From JANQOH01 sp965200095 (lineage in GTDB: Bacteria > Pseudomonadota > Alphaproteobacteria > UBA7887), in assembly GCA_965200095.1 (NCBI GenBank), contig OZ241350.1:1116001-1180000 (forward strand): a stretch of 64,000 nt of DNA. Direction: 5' to 3'. Position numbers and translations under genes: made by a program. Positions 48,045 to 57,625 of this stretch are shown in pieces; positions within the stretch are counted from its first letter, which is position 1; every line of letters begins with the position of its first letter. The notes under the pieces were generated by a model that had not been told where the DNA came from, searched no databases, and saw nothing but the letters and a program-made list of their open reading frames with translations.

Positions 48045-48935
48045 CTACAAGCTCTTTATGAGATGACGCGCGATTCTATGGGCGACCTGCGCGCCTTTCG
48101 GGTGCCCCGAACAAAATATGAACTCGAACAACACGGAATTCTTCGAATTCACCAGCGGACGAGATTCCTGAAGGAATCTGTTGCCAAACAGATTTTCAAG
48201 ATTCTTTTTGTAGATAGAAAGGAGTCCGCTGACACCCAGCGATCTCTGGCTTAATTCTTCTCCAAATAAGTCCGGAAATAAGTCCGGCGTCGGCTGGTAC
48301 AGCTCCCGCCAGCTTTCGTCGCCGTATATTTTCGTCAGGCGTTCCGCCCACATCGGGTCAACATCATCGGGCTTTTTCCCCTTCGGCAGCATTCGGGACA
48401 ATGCGGAGGTCGGGAAAAGTATCCACGTGTCCAGTGCTTCGAGACCGGCAATTTTCTTTATAGTCGCCCACTCCACCGCCGTGGCGTAAGGGTCGAGAAA
48501 TAGCACACCGCGTCGACCGGTCCAGTCATCATCGATCCCAGCCAGATATTCATTGGCTTCGGCATTCTCAATACTGATATCTCTGTCGGGATAATTTTCA
48601 GCAAGATTTCGCAGTTCGTCGCAACGAGACATATTCTTTTCCACAAAAACAAATTTATCGAACGGCTTGTCCTGAATCTCGATAGCCAGCGCCGCAGATC
48701 CTTCCACGAAGCCGCGTGCTTCCTCGTCGCCAGACGAAAAAAGGTACGCCTCCTCGCCGCCGTCGGGGATCTTGATCGAACCGCTACCCGCAAAGGCGTC
48801 AATGTACCAAAGCTCGAACGGCTGATCCTTCAACGCAGTAGTGTAGGCATCGAGGTATCGCTCGAGAATATCCAATTTCTCCAACGTCCACGGTCCGCCG
48901 AATTCGGCGGAGGCATTTTTCCGTCGGGCCGGCAT
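48045..48935 (-). CDS. tcmP: Three-Cys-motif partner protein TcmP
   Basis: The 296-residue product matches TcmP, named for its pairing with the three-Cys protein. Blocks: WTLEKLDILERYLDAYTTAL, LWYIDAFAGSGSIKIPD, FVFVEKNMSRCDELRNLAE and RRGVLFLDPYATAVEWATI, which look like a Rossmann methyltransferase fold (DAFAGSG as motif I; LDPY as a catalytic-like loop). No function is established. GGAGGAG precedes the ATG at 48935. It lies between the methyltransferase and the three-Cys gene, spaced 65 bp and 2 bp. Confidence 0.88.
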   Translation of the reverse strand: MPARRKNASAEFGGPWTLEKLDILERYLDAYTTALKDQPFELWYIDAFAGSGSIKIPDGGEEAYLFSSGDEEARGFVEGSAALAIEIQDKPFDKFVFVEKNMSRCDELRNLAENYPDRDISIENAEANEYLAGIDDDWTGRRGVLFLDPYATAVEWATIKKIAGLEALDTWILFPTSALSRMLPKGKKPDDVDPMWAERLTKIYGDESWRELYQPTPDLFPDLFGEELSQRSLGVSGLLSIYKKNLENLFGNRFLQESRPLVNSKNSVLFEFIFCSGHPKGAQVAHRIARHLIKSL

Positions 48936-49000
48936 CAGGCGCTCCTCCCGATCATCGTCGTTCGCACGCGCATCGCTCCTCCACCCCGCTTTCCGGCCCG

Positions 49001-52000
49001 TCAGCTGGCCGCGTCGAACATCAGCGCGCGGAACGCGGGTTCGATGGTTTCGGCGGTCCAGCCTTCTTCGGGCTTGCGCAAGGCGCCCAGCGTGTGATCG
49101 CCGTTGGCGTAGACGATATCGAGCGTTTCCGCCAACCGCGCGTGGTGTTCGGCGAACCAGGCGTCGAGCGCCGCCGCGTCGATGCGGCGAAGATCGCGCC
49201 ACAGCACGAGGCAATGCCGCCCCTTCCCGTCCATACCCGAGATCGCGAGCACGCCATCGATCCGGCGTCGCGATTCCACGGCGAGGCCGATGAGGAAATT
49301 GAAGGTTTCGGGAAGATCGACCGGGGCCTCGCGCCGGACGCCCTCGCGCACAACCGAGAGGGTGTAGGAGAAGGGGTCGACGAAATGCTTGCCCAGCAGG
49401 CAAGCGCTGCCGCCGGTTTCCTCTCCGAGCGCGTAGCGCAGTCGATAATCCTCGGCGAGTTCGGGGTTCGCGGCGAGATAGTCCTCCGGCGGCGGCGCGA
49501 TTTCGAGGCTGTCCATCGTATCTTCGTAGGACTCGAGACGGACGTATTTGAATATTTGCGACACACCCTCGCGCGAGACCGGTTTGCCGTCCTTCCAGTC
49601 GATGGAATAGACGGTTTTCTTCAAGCGCGGCAGCAGTGCTGTATCGAAATGATGTCCTATCTCCACAAGTATGTATTTGCGTCGGCCGCTGTCCCGGCGA
49701 TTCAGCCGGAGGACCGCGTGACCGGTGGTGCCCGAACCGGCAAAATAATCCAGGATGCAGGCGTCCGGGTGAGAAGCGCCAGCCGTGTATATCGAGTCCG
49801 TCACCGCATGAATGGATTTCGGATAGGTGAATACCGACTCTCCAAACATTGCTCGAAGAGGAATCGTGCCGTGCTCAATGGACGAGTACTTGGCATCGAA
49901 CCAGCACGACATCGATACCACCCCTTCACCGTGTGGACGACGCTTGTAATATACATAATCCTGTCCCGAACGATCTTTACGAACGGCGACATCGTGGAGC
50001 CGGTTTCGAACGGTATTCGCTTCCCAGCGCCACGTTTTCTCCTCTCCCTTTTCATTTATCGGCCATACGACCTGCACGCCGCCATCCGCTTCCTCATCGA
50101 CGAGCCACGTGTCATATGTTTCGTCCCATGTCATGTTCGGCACGCGGACGCTTTTATTCATGATGTATATGGGGTAGAACAAGTGAGGGCGCGCCCCGCG
50201 ATCAGAATTCGACCCTTCCCGCCGCATGTTTCTCCACTCGAATATGCCCTTGTCGTCGCGAGACGAAAAACGAGCGATTTGTTCTGTCGTTGGGGGCATT
50301 CGCCCCATGGCCGAATGTTCCCCTCGTCCCGCGTACAGAAGATATTCGTGTGCTACGGAATAGCCGCTCTTGGTGGGGCGTCCCGAAGGATTGACGCGCA
50401 CAGCTATCGTTCCGAGAAGATTGCCCTCGAACACCTCGGACAGAAGAAAATTCAGCTCCCGATACTGTTCATCGTCAATCGCGGCAACCAGCACGCCATC
50501 GCCGGCAAGCAAATTCTTCGAGGCGCGTAATCCGTTCTCAAGGAGAGACAACCAGCTCGAGGATTTGTATCCATTCTTGTACAGAATAGGCGACGCATCG
50601 GTGTTGAATGGCGGATCGATGTAGACGCAGTTCACCTGTCCCCGATAACGCGCTTGCAGCAGGTTCAGCGCCTGGAAATTCTCGCCGTGAATCAGCAGCC
50701 CGTCGCTCCGCTCGTCGAGCGGGCCGGCGTCGGAAAGCGCCGCGAGCAGGCGATCGGCGAAATCGCGGCTAAAATGGCGCGTGTCGACCGTCAGAAACGG
50801 ATGCCGCTTCAGAAAATCCGTCCCGGGCGGGTCGCTCCACGCCGCGCCGCCATTCGCCAGATCGCCGTCCACCTCGTCCACGGCATAGAGCGCTTTCCAC
50901 TCCGCACATTGCGCCCCGTTGGCAGCGACCTCCGGCCAGAGCGCCTCGGGAACCCGGTCGAGCGTCACGCACCAGTGGGTCTCCAGAACGAATTTCTTCT
51001 TGAGCCACAGCCGTTTCTGGAAGTCCTCCAGCTGCGCCAGGAAATCGATAATCTTGCCGCCGATACGGCGGACTGCGCGCACCCGCGCCAGCGCCCGGTC
51101 GAGGCCGAACGCGTCGCCCCGCTCCACATCGTCCAGGTTCAGCGCTTCCGCCGCCAGATAGAGGTCCAGCTCGCGGCGCAGGAAACCGCCGAGGTCCTTG
51201 TGAATGAAATAGTCGAAACTGTTCTTCGCCGTGTAGCGCTCCACATGCCGCGCGAGCAGCGTGCGGTCGCCGTTCGCCTCCGTGGGCGCAGGGGCGGCGA
51301 GGAGCGCCCGCCAGTCCGGGTCCGCCGCGGCGAGGATACGCGCGCAGGAGTCGGCGTCGACTCGCCGCTGCTGCGATGTTCCGTTGCCGGGCCAGCGCGC
51401 CTTCTCGCGTTCGGTCAGCGGCCGGTGCTCGAAGCGCGCCGTGAGAAGCCCGCGGTCCCGGGTCACCGCGCCGTCGCCGGCGGCGAGCACGAAGCGGCGC
51501 TGCCGGCCGTTGGTCTCCTTCACATTGTCCTTTTCGTTGTCGGCGGCGGCGATCTCGAAACGAACCCGTCGCGCCGCGTCGCCTTTGCCAATGGAAAACG
51601 CATAGGCCGCATAATTCTCGGTGGTCTTGACGTAATACTGATCGGCATTGGCCCAGTGAAGTTTCACCTCTTCGCCTTCGTACGGGATGAGATAGGCGGC
51701 GTCGGCGCCGCCCGAGTAGCGTCGCTGCGACACGAAATCCCCCTCGCTGTAGTAGCGCGAGAAGAAATCGGCGAGACGGTTGTAGACCTCGGCCTCCGCA
51801 TCCCCGTCCGTTCCCGTCTCCGCGATCCGCGTGCGCATTTCCGCGACCATGGACGACCGGTCGGGGGCCTCGGCCCGCGCCCGGGGGGCGTCGGCGAGCG
51901 AGACGACCTCGCGCCCCGGCGCGCGGCTATCGTCCCCGTGCGCGGATTGCAGCACGCTCCGCACCTGCGGCAGCAGATCGTCGTCAAGGAAGGCGGTCAC

Positions 52001-52165
52001 TTCCGCCGCCTTCATGTTCATAATCCGGTAGAGGCCGAAATCCAGATCGCCGCGGTCGAGCTGGAACATCTCGCGCAGCAGCGCCTTGAGACGCTCGAAT
52101 TTCCCGGCGGCTTCCGGAGCCGGCCGCGCGCTGTCGGTCGTCGAATCGATCATGAGGCGGAACAT
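49001..52165 (-). CDS. Large N6-adenine DNA methyltransferase (type III Mod-like)
   Basis: The product is 1054 residues, longer than a usual type III Mod. Motif IV is VYIDPPFNTDASPILY (Asp about 517) and motif I is DYFAGSGTTGHAVLRLN (about 807), the motif order of beta-class adenine methyltransferases. The N-terminal half has LKALLREMFQLDRGDLDFGL and YRIMNMKAAEVTAFLDD, and may hold target recognition or a partner-binding domain. It precedes tcmP by 65 bp and follows the RecQ-UvrD gene by 53 bp. A start at 52165 or 52153 is equally supportable; neither has a strong Shine-Dalgarno. Confidence 0.85.
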   Translation of the reverse strand: MFRLMIDSTTDSARPAPEAAGKFERLKALLREMFQLDRGDLDFGLYRIMNMKAAEVTAFLDDDLLPQVRSVLQSAHGDDSRAPGREVVSLADAPRARAEAPDRSSMVAEMRTRIAETGTDGDAEAEVYNRLADFFSRYYSEGDFVSQRRYSGGADAAYLIPYEGEEVKLHWANADQYYVKTTENYAAYAFSIGKGDAARRVRFEIAAADNEKDNVKETNGRQRRFVLAAGDGAVTRDRGLLTARFEHRPLTEREKARWPGNGTSQQRRVDADSCARILAAADPDWRALLAAPAPTEANGDRTLLARHVERYTAKNSFDYFIHKDLGGFLRRELDLYLAAEALNLDDVERGDAFGLDRALARVRAVRRIGGKIIDFLAQLEDFQKRLWLKKKFVLETHWCVTLDRVPEALWPEVAANGAQCAEWKALYAVDEVDGDLANGGAAWSDPPGTDFLKRHPFLTVDTRHFSRDFADRLLAALSDAGPLDERSDGLLIHGENFQALNLLQARYRGQVNCVYIDPPFNTDASPILYKNGYKSSSWLSLLENGLRASKNLLAGDGVLVAAIDDEQYRELNFLLSEVFEGNLLGTIAVRVNPSGRPTKSGYSVAHEYLLYAGRGEHSAMGRMPPTTEQIARFSSRDDKGIFEWRNMRREGSNSDRGARPHLFYPIYIMNKSVRVPNMTWDETYDTWLVDEEADGGVQVVWPINEKGEEKTWRWEANTVRNRLHDVAVRKDRSGQDYVYYKRRPHGEGVVSMSCWFDAKYSSIEHGTIPLRAMFGESVFTYPKSIHAVTDSIYTAGASHPDACILDYFAGSGTTGHAVLRLNRRDSGRRKYILVEIGHHFDTALLPRLKKTVYSIDWKDGKPVSREGVSQIFKYVRLESYEDTMDSLEIAPPPEDYLAANPELAEDYRLRYALGEETGGSACLLGKHFVDPFSYTLSVVREGVRREAPVDLPETFNFLIGLAVESRRRIDGVLAISGMDGKGRHCLVLWRDLRRIDAAALDAWFAEHHARLAETLDIVYANGDHTLGALRKPEEGWTAETIEPAFRALMFDAAS

Positions 52166-52218
52166 AACGGGTTCGTTGGCGCGATTCAACCCGTCGCCGC
52201 GGCGCAGTCGACGCCCGG

Positions 52219-55200
52219 TTACGGGGCGGCTCGACGCTCCGGCGCGAAGGTCAATTCCGGCACGACGACCTCCCAGGCGTCGCATTTCGCGGTGTCATGA
52301 TATTGCGGCTCCGACGCTTCGCGGCTCCAGCCGACGACCGCCAGCACGGCAGCGGACCGGCAGCGCATCCCCGCCGGCGGCGCGAAGCTCCCGGCGAGGC
52401 GCCCGACGACCGTTCCCGCCCGGTCCAGCAGGCTCCAGCGTCCCCCGTCGGCGATGCGCGTCTCCAGCGGGTCGCCGGGGGACAGCGCGGCAATGGCGCG
52501 ATGGACCGGGTCGTTCGCGCGCCGGCGCCCGGCGAAACCCAGATCGACATTCCGCAGAGGCGGGCGCACGAAACGATATTCGAGCGCCGGAGACGCCGGC
52601 GGCAGTTCGACCGGCCGGCGCCGAATTGCCGCGCGGTTGTCGAACAGCGAATCCGGGAACCGGCTGGGGTCCTTCGCCCCGTCGAGGCGCAGGAGCGCGA
52701 GGGTTTGCCGGGCGCGCGTCATCGCCACGTAGTAGAGCCGGCGCGCCTCGTCCGGGTCGTCGCCGCGTCGGGCCGGGCGCCAGCCGCCGTCGAGAACGGC
52801 GACGTGGTCGAACTCCAGCCCCTTGGCGCCGTGCGCGGTTACCAGCAGGAGGCCGCGCCGGCGGCGGCGGATCTCCCGCCCCCACTCGGCCAGCCATTCG
52901 ATGAAATGCGCTGCCGGCCTGTCTCCGCCGCCGGACTCCGCCATGTGCTCGTCGACGGCCTGACGCAGCAGGTCGTTCCACGGGCCGGACGGCCGCGCGT
53001 CGGTCCAGGCGGCCAGGGCGGCGCCGCTCACGATGCCGGGTGCTCCCCGTGCGCGCAGCCACTCGACGAACTCGCGCGTTTCCCGCAGGCGCCAGAATCC
53101 CGGGATGTCCTCGTTCGCCATCTGCGCCGGGACGCCGTGCGCCTCGCAGAACGCGCGGACGGGCTCCAGATACTTCCACTCGCGGGCGATGACCGCGCAG
53201 CGCGACCAGTCCCAATCCGGCGACAGGCCGGCGAGACGCATCAGTTCCGCCATGGCGGTCCGCGCCTGCGAGACCGGGCCGCCGCCCGCCGGCAGGATCT
53301 GCACCCGTCCTTTCGAGATCGGGTCCAGTTTCTCCCACGCGCCGCCGGGCGGGTCCTTGGCGCGCGCCCGGTCGATGCCGATGGGGCGCCCGGCCTTCAG
53401 CCGCTCCCGCGCCGGATCGATGATCGCGTTGGCTGCGGAAATAATGCGGCGGGTCGAACGGTAGTTGTCCGTGAGGTAGAGGGGCCGGGGTCCGTAATCC
53501 GCCTCGAAGCGGCGGATGAACTCCACCGAGGCGCCGGCGAAGGCGTAGATGTTCTGGTCGTCGTCGCCGACCGCGAACAAGGTGAGTTTGCTCGAGTCGT
53601 CCTCGAGCGTCCGCCCGGCCAGCGCCGCGATCAACTCGTACTGGTCTTCGCCTATGTCCTGATACTCGTCGACGAGGATCCAGCGAAACCCCGCCAGCAG
53701 CCGCCCCCTGAGCTCGTCGGCGTCTTCCGGCGGCAGCCCTTCGCCGCGCAACAGCGCCGTCGCGCTGCGGAGCGCCTCGCGGAATGTCTCGTTGTCGGGG
53801 CGCTCCGTCCGGCCCGTGAAACCGATGCCGGCCAGCCGCATGGCCAGCGCATGGCAGGTGAGCACGGTGACGCCCCGCGCGTCGTCGCCGATCAGTTCCG
53901 CGAGGCGGCGGCGGATGTCGACTGCCGCGTGGCGGTTGTAGGCCAGGGCGAGGATGCCGCGCGGGTTCTCGCGTCGCGCGCGGACCAGCCAGGCGATGCG
54001 ATGGACCAGCACCCGGGTCTTGCCCGAGCCGGGGCCGGCGAGGACCAGCACGTTGGTCTGCTCGCGGTCGTCGGCGACGATGCGCTGCTGGACGGGGTTC
54101 TTCAGGCTTTCGACGATGGCCCGCCACGATTCGGGCGTGGTCTCCCGGCCGATCTCGCGGTCCCGGCCGGGCATCCAGCGGCGCAGGAAAGCTTCTTCCT
54201 TCAGCGCGAAGTAATCCGCCGCCAGGCGCAGCGCCTCGCTCATTGCGGCGAGGCCGCGCTGGGCGAACTCGGTCATCGTGTGGATCTGCAACACCTGTCC
54301 CTTGTAGTGGAGGGCGAGGGGTTCGAAGTCGGATTTGGCGAAGCCGCGCCGCTCCCGCTGCTCCAGGCGGATCGTCATGGCCGGGCGGAACACCGTCAGA
54401 CCCTTGTTGAGGCGGACGACCTCCTGCTCGTGCAGCCAGAGCAGGGCGCGGTCCATCAGTTTGCCGGGATGTTTCACGCCGCCCATGAGGACCATGTCGG
54501 ATTCCAGCGCCTGCAAAAGCTTGCCCAGCGTGGTCTCGACCAGCAGATCCACACCCCGGGTCCCGGGCGCCAGGCGGGCGAGGAAATGGTCCAGCAAGCG
54601 CCTCGCCGCGTCGCGCCGGAGCCGGGCGGTCCGTTCCAGCGCTCGCCATTCGCGTCGCAGCGTCACCCGCGCCGTCTCGGAATCCTGCATGCGCACGGCA
54701 AGGCTGCCGCCGGCGCCGTCCTCGCCGCGGCCGTCCCGGGCGATGCTGCGCAAGATGCGCCACAAGCGCTCCGGCAGGGGGTCGGCGACGCCCTCGTCGC
54801 GCAGCGCCTGCGCGGCGACGCGCAAATGCAGCAGCGACGCGTCTCCCGAGCCCTGGTCCGGCGCCGCTTCACGCATGTGGGCGATCAGGGCGGTCTCGAG
54901 GGCGGCGGCCGCCTCGAACCGCGCAACGGAGGCGCGCTTCACGCCCGCATGGACGAACGCGGTCAGCGCCGTGTCGTTGCTGGCGACGCCCAGTTTCTCG
55001 AGGTCGCGCAACGCGCCGCGGACGCCTTCGGGGCTCAGGCCCGATATAATCATGAGCTCGTCGGTGGAGACGCCTTCGTCCGCGTCGGCGTCGATCAGCG
55101 TCTCGGCGATACGCAGCAGCTGACTGCGGTAGGTTTTGTCGACGAACGTGCCTTCCAGCTTCGTCCCTGCCTCCTTGACCGAGCGGACACGGAGCGACGA

Positions 55201-57348
55201 CGGAAATATCCGGACCGCGTTCTCTTCCCGGCTGAGCAGGCGCGCCTCTTCGAGCCACGCGACGGCGGTCCGCACGCGGGTGTCGTCGGTGGCGGAATCC
55301 CTCTCGAACGCCTTGTCTTCGTCCTCGCCGAGTATCTCGCCGGGGGTCGCCACGACTTCTCCGTCGAGGCGCTTCTTGCGGTCCAGGTTGCGCAGCGCCC
55401 TGAGAACCCCGTGGATTTCCCGCCGGGTCAGCCGCGAGCGCGCCGACATGCCGAATTGGCGCTCCACATCGTCCGTCGCGTAGAGCAGCACGCAACGCGC
55501 CGGCGCGCGGTCCCGTCCGGCGCGCCCCGCTTCCTGGACGTAGTTCTCCAGCGAGTCGGGGATGTCGGCGTGGACGACCAGGCGCACGTCCGGCTTGTCG
55601 ATCCCCATGCCGAAGGCGTTGGTCGCCGATATGGCGCGCAGACCGCCGCCGATAAAGCGCCGTTGCACGTCCTTCTTGCTCTCCGGCGCCAAACCCGCAT
55701 GGAAATGCTCCGCCGCCACCCCTTTCAACTGCAGGAACTCCGCCACCTCCTCGCTCTGCCGTCGCGTCGCGCAATAGACGATGGTCCCGCCGGGCGCTTC
55801 CGGCGGCAGATATGACGACAAGAGCAGGTGGATATGGGCGAATTTCTCGCTGCGCGATGTCGGGACCACCTCGAACTCGAGATTGGGCCGTTCGGCGCCG
55901 CCGTCGAAGACTTTCAATTCGACGCCCAGCTCGTCGCGGAAATGGCGCGCGATGTCCTCGGTCACATCGGGTTTGGCGGTGGCGGTCAGGCAGAGGATCG
56001 GCGGCGCCGGTTCGTCGCCCGCCTTTTCGCGGATGAAGCGGCCCACATAGCGGTAATCGGGCCGGAAATCGTGGCCCCATCGCGACAGGCAATGCGCCTC
56101 GTCCAGCACCCAGCCGCCGATCTCGCGCTGTTCGAGCACGCGGCGCAGGGAAGGAGCGCGGAGCTGCTCCGGCGACACGATGAGAATGCCGGCGTCTCCC
56201 AGCCGCACCCGGTCGAGCGCATCCGCCCGTTCGGGCATCGACAGCATCCCGTTGACCGTGACGCAGCACCCGATCCCCTGCGCTTCCATCCCCGCCACCT
56301 GGTCCGCCATCAGCGCGACCAGGGGCGAGATGGCGACCGTCAGCGCGCCGGTCTTGTCGTAGCGCGACAGCGCCGGGAGCTGATAGCACAGCGACTTGCC
56401 CGTTCCCGTCGGCAACACGCCAAGCACATGCTCCCCCGCCATCGTCGCCTCGACGATGGCGCGCTGCATGGAGCGCCCGTCGGGGGTTTCCGGCGCCGGG
56501 CGGAAATCGGGGAAGCCGAACCAGCGCCGCAGCTCCTTGCGGGCGTCGTGGCGCTCCCGGCACCATCCGCAAGCGGGGTCGGCGCAGGCGGTGTCTCTGA
56601 GCCGGCGCACGAGCCGCCCCGCTTCCGGGAATTGGTGGCGCACCCACGGCGGCATCACCGAGTTCCCGCCGGCGACCGACAGCCATGCCAGCGCATAGGC
56701 CAGCGGCCAGCCTGTCCGGCCCGCTTCCGCCAGGGCCGCGCGCCCGTAGGCGGCGCAAGCCGCGGTCTCCAGCCGTCGCCAAATCGCGGCGCGCGCCTGC
56801 GCGTCCGAAGGGCGGCCCGAGCCGCGGAGTTCGGAGAAGAAACCGTCGAGCGCGCGGTCTGTCCCCTGCGGTTCCGGAGTGGTCAGCCAGTGCCACGCCG
56901 CCAGCAGGCCCGGGTCGGCGCTCCGCAAGGCTTGCCGCTGCTCGCCGAAGACTTCCAGCGCGAGACGGGAGTCGAGTTCCGGGTGGTTCGTCTGTCCGGA
57001 CTTGAGACCGCCGTCCCGATAGTGCTTGACGAGGCGGTGATAGGGATTGCGCGGAAAGGCCAGGGGGCTGAGCCGCAAGGTGTCTACCGCCGGGAGGTTC
57101 AGGAGCCGCAGATCGGGCTTCGCCGCCTTAAGGTGAGGCAGGTCGAAGGCGATCAGGTTGTGGCCCAGCACGAAGGAAGCCCCGTCGGCGAGTTCGTCGA
57201 GCGCCGTAAGCGCCGCCGTCAGTCTTTTCCCGGGACGACGGAACAGGCTTTGCCCCGTATCCGCGCGTATTGCGCCGAAGGCGTGGATCCGGCCGTCCTC
57301 CTTCCCCACTTCCAGATCCAGCGAGACGCAGCACGGCGAGAAGGTCAT
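52219..57348 (-). CDS. Exonuclease-RecQ-UvrD fusion helicase
   Basis: A 1709-residue fusion. The N-terminus (VSLDLEVGKEDGRIHAFGAI, then FVLGHNLIAFDLPHLKAA) is a DEDD-type 3'-5' exonuclease-like domain (about 1-190). A RecQ-type SF2 helicase follows: GVLPTGTGKSLCYQLPALS (about 310), WVLDEAHCLSRWGHDFRPDY (about 415) and QEAGRAGRDRAPARCVLLYA (about 610). The last third is a UvrD/PcrA SF1 helicase: LVLAGPGSGKTRVLVHRIAW (about 1103), LVDEYQDIGEDQYELI (about 1230), TAHGAKGLEFDHVAVLDGG (about 1520) and YYVAMTRARQTLALLRL. It is the first gene of the operon. I know no standard housekeeping gene with this order. Confidence 0.88.
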   Translation of the reverse strand: MTFSPCCVSLDLEVGKEDGRIHAFGAIRADTGQSLFRRPGKRLTAALTALDELADGASFVLGHNLIAFDLPHLKAAKPDLRLLNLPAVDTLRLSPLAFPRNPYHRLVKHYRDGGLKSGQTNHPELDSRLALEVFGEQRQALRSADPGLLAAWHWLTTPEPQGTDRALDGFFSELRGSGRPSDAQARAAIWRRLETAACAAYGRAALAEAGRTGWPLAYALAWLSVAGGNSVMPPWVRHQFPEAGRLVRRLRDTACADPACGWCRERHDARKELRRWFGFPDFRPAPETPDGRSMQRAIVEATMAGEHVLGVLPTGTGKSLCYQLPALSRYDKTGALTVAISPLVALMADQVAGMEAQGIGCCVTVNGMLSMPERADALDRVRLGDAGILIVSPEQLRAPSLRRVLEQREIGGWVLDEAHCLSRWGHDFRPDYRYVGRFIREKAGDEPAPPILCLTATAKPDVTEDIARHFRDELGVELKVFDGGAERPNLEFEVVPTSRSEKFAHIHLLLSSYLPPEAPGGTIVYCATRRQSEEVAEFLQLKGVAAEHFHAGLAPESKKDVQRRFIGGGLRAISATNAFGMGIDKPDVRLVVHADIPDSLENYVQEAGRAGRDRAPARCVLLYATDDVERQFGMSARSRLTRREIHGVLRALRNLDRKKRLDGEVVATPGEILGEDEDKAFERDSATDDTRVRTAVAWLEEARLLSREENAVRIFPSSLRVRSVKEAGTKLEGTFVDKTYRSQLLRIAETLIDADADEGVSTDELMIISGLSPEGVRGALRDLEKLGVASNDTALTAFVHAGVKRASVARFEAAAALETALIAHMREAAPDQGSGDASLLHLRVAAQALRDEGVADPLPERLWRILRSIARDGRGEDGAGGSLAVRMQDSETARVTLRREWRALERTARLRRDAARRLLDHFLARLAPGTRGVDLLVETTLGKLLQALESDMVLMGGVKHPGKLMDRALLWLHEQEVVRLNKGLTVFRPAMTIRLEQRERRGFAKSDFEPLALHYKGQVLQIHTMTEFAQRGLAAMSEALRLAADYFALKEEAFLRRWMPGRDREIGRETTPESWRAIVESLKNPVQQRIVADDREQTNVLVLAGPGSGKTRVLVHRIAWLVRARRENPRGILALAYNRHAAVDIRRRLAELIGDDARGVTVLTCHALAMRLAGIGFTGRTERPDNETFREALRSATALLRGEGLPPEDADELRGRLLAGFRWILVDEYQDIGEDQYELIAALAGRTLEDDSSKLTLFAVGDDDQNIYAFAGASVEFIRRFEADYGPRPLYLTDNYRSTRRIISAANAIIDPARERLKAGRPIGIDRARAKDPPGGAWEKLDPISKGRVQILPAGGGPVSQARTAMAELMRLAGLSPDWDWSRCAVIAREWKYLEPVRAFCEAHGVPAQMANEDIPGFWRLRETREFVEWLRARGAPGIVSGAALAAWTDARPSGPWNDLLRQAVDEHMAESGGGDRPAAHFIEWLAEWGREIRRRRRGLLLVTAHGAKGLEFDHVAVLDGGWRPARRGDDPDEARRLYYVAMTRARQTLALLRLDGAKDPSRFPDSLFDNRAAIRRRPVELPPASPALEYRFVRPPLRNVDLGFAGRRRANDPVHRAIAALSPGDPLETRIADGGRWSLLDRAGTVVGRLAGSFAPPAGMRCRSAAVLAVVGWSREASEPQYHDTAKCDAWEVVVPELTFAPERRAAP

Positions 57349-57625
57349 GCTTTCCCCGGTTTCCGCGCCTGCGGACACAGCCCCCGGAAAGCGGCGGGGC
57401 GCCGAACCGTCATGCCGTTGGACCGCTATTGCGTCGATGCATGGCCGCGACGCGGTCGAACCTTCGTGTAGCAATCTCCGGGGCGGGCTTCAAATGTCTC
57501 TTCGGGGGACGCTCGCCGGCCCCTTGTCGGAACGCGCCGTTCGCGGTAACGGAGACGCCGGGGAGAGAGAACCCTTCGATGGCTTTCCGAGGCCTTGCGC
57601 CGCCTGTTTTCCTGTCGGGACGGTC

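Noticed and set aside
49094..50530. A plus-strand frame opposite the methyltransferase gene
   Set aside because: It lies wholly within the coding region for DPPF and FAGSGTT motifs and resembles nothing.
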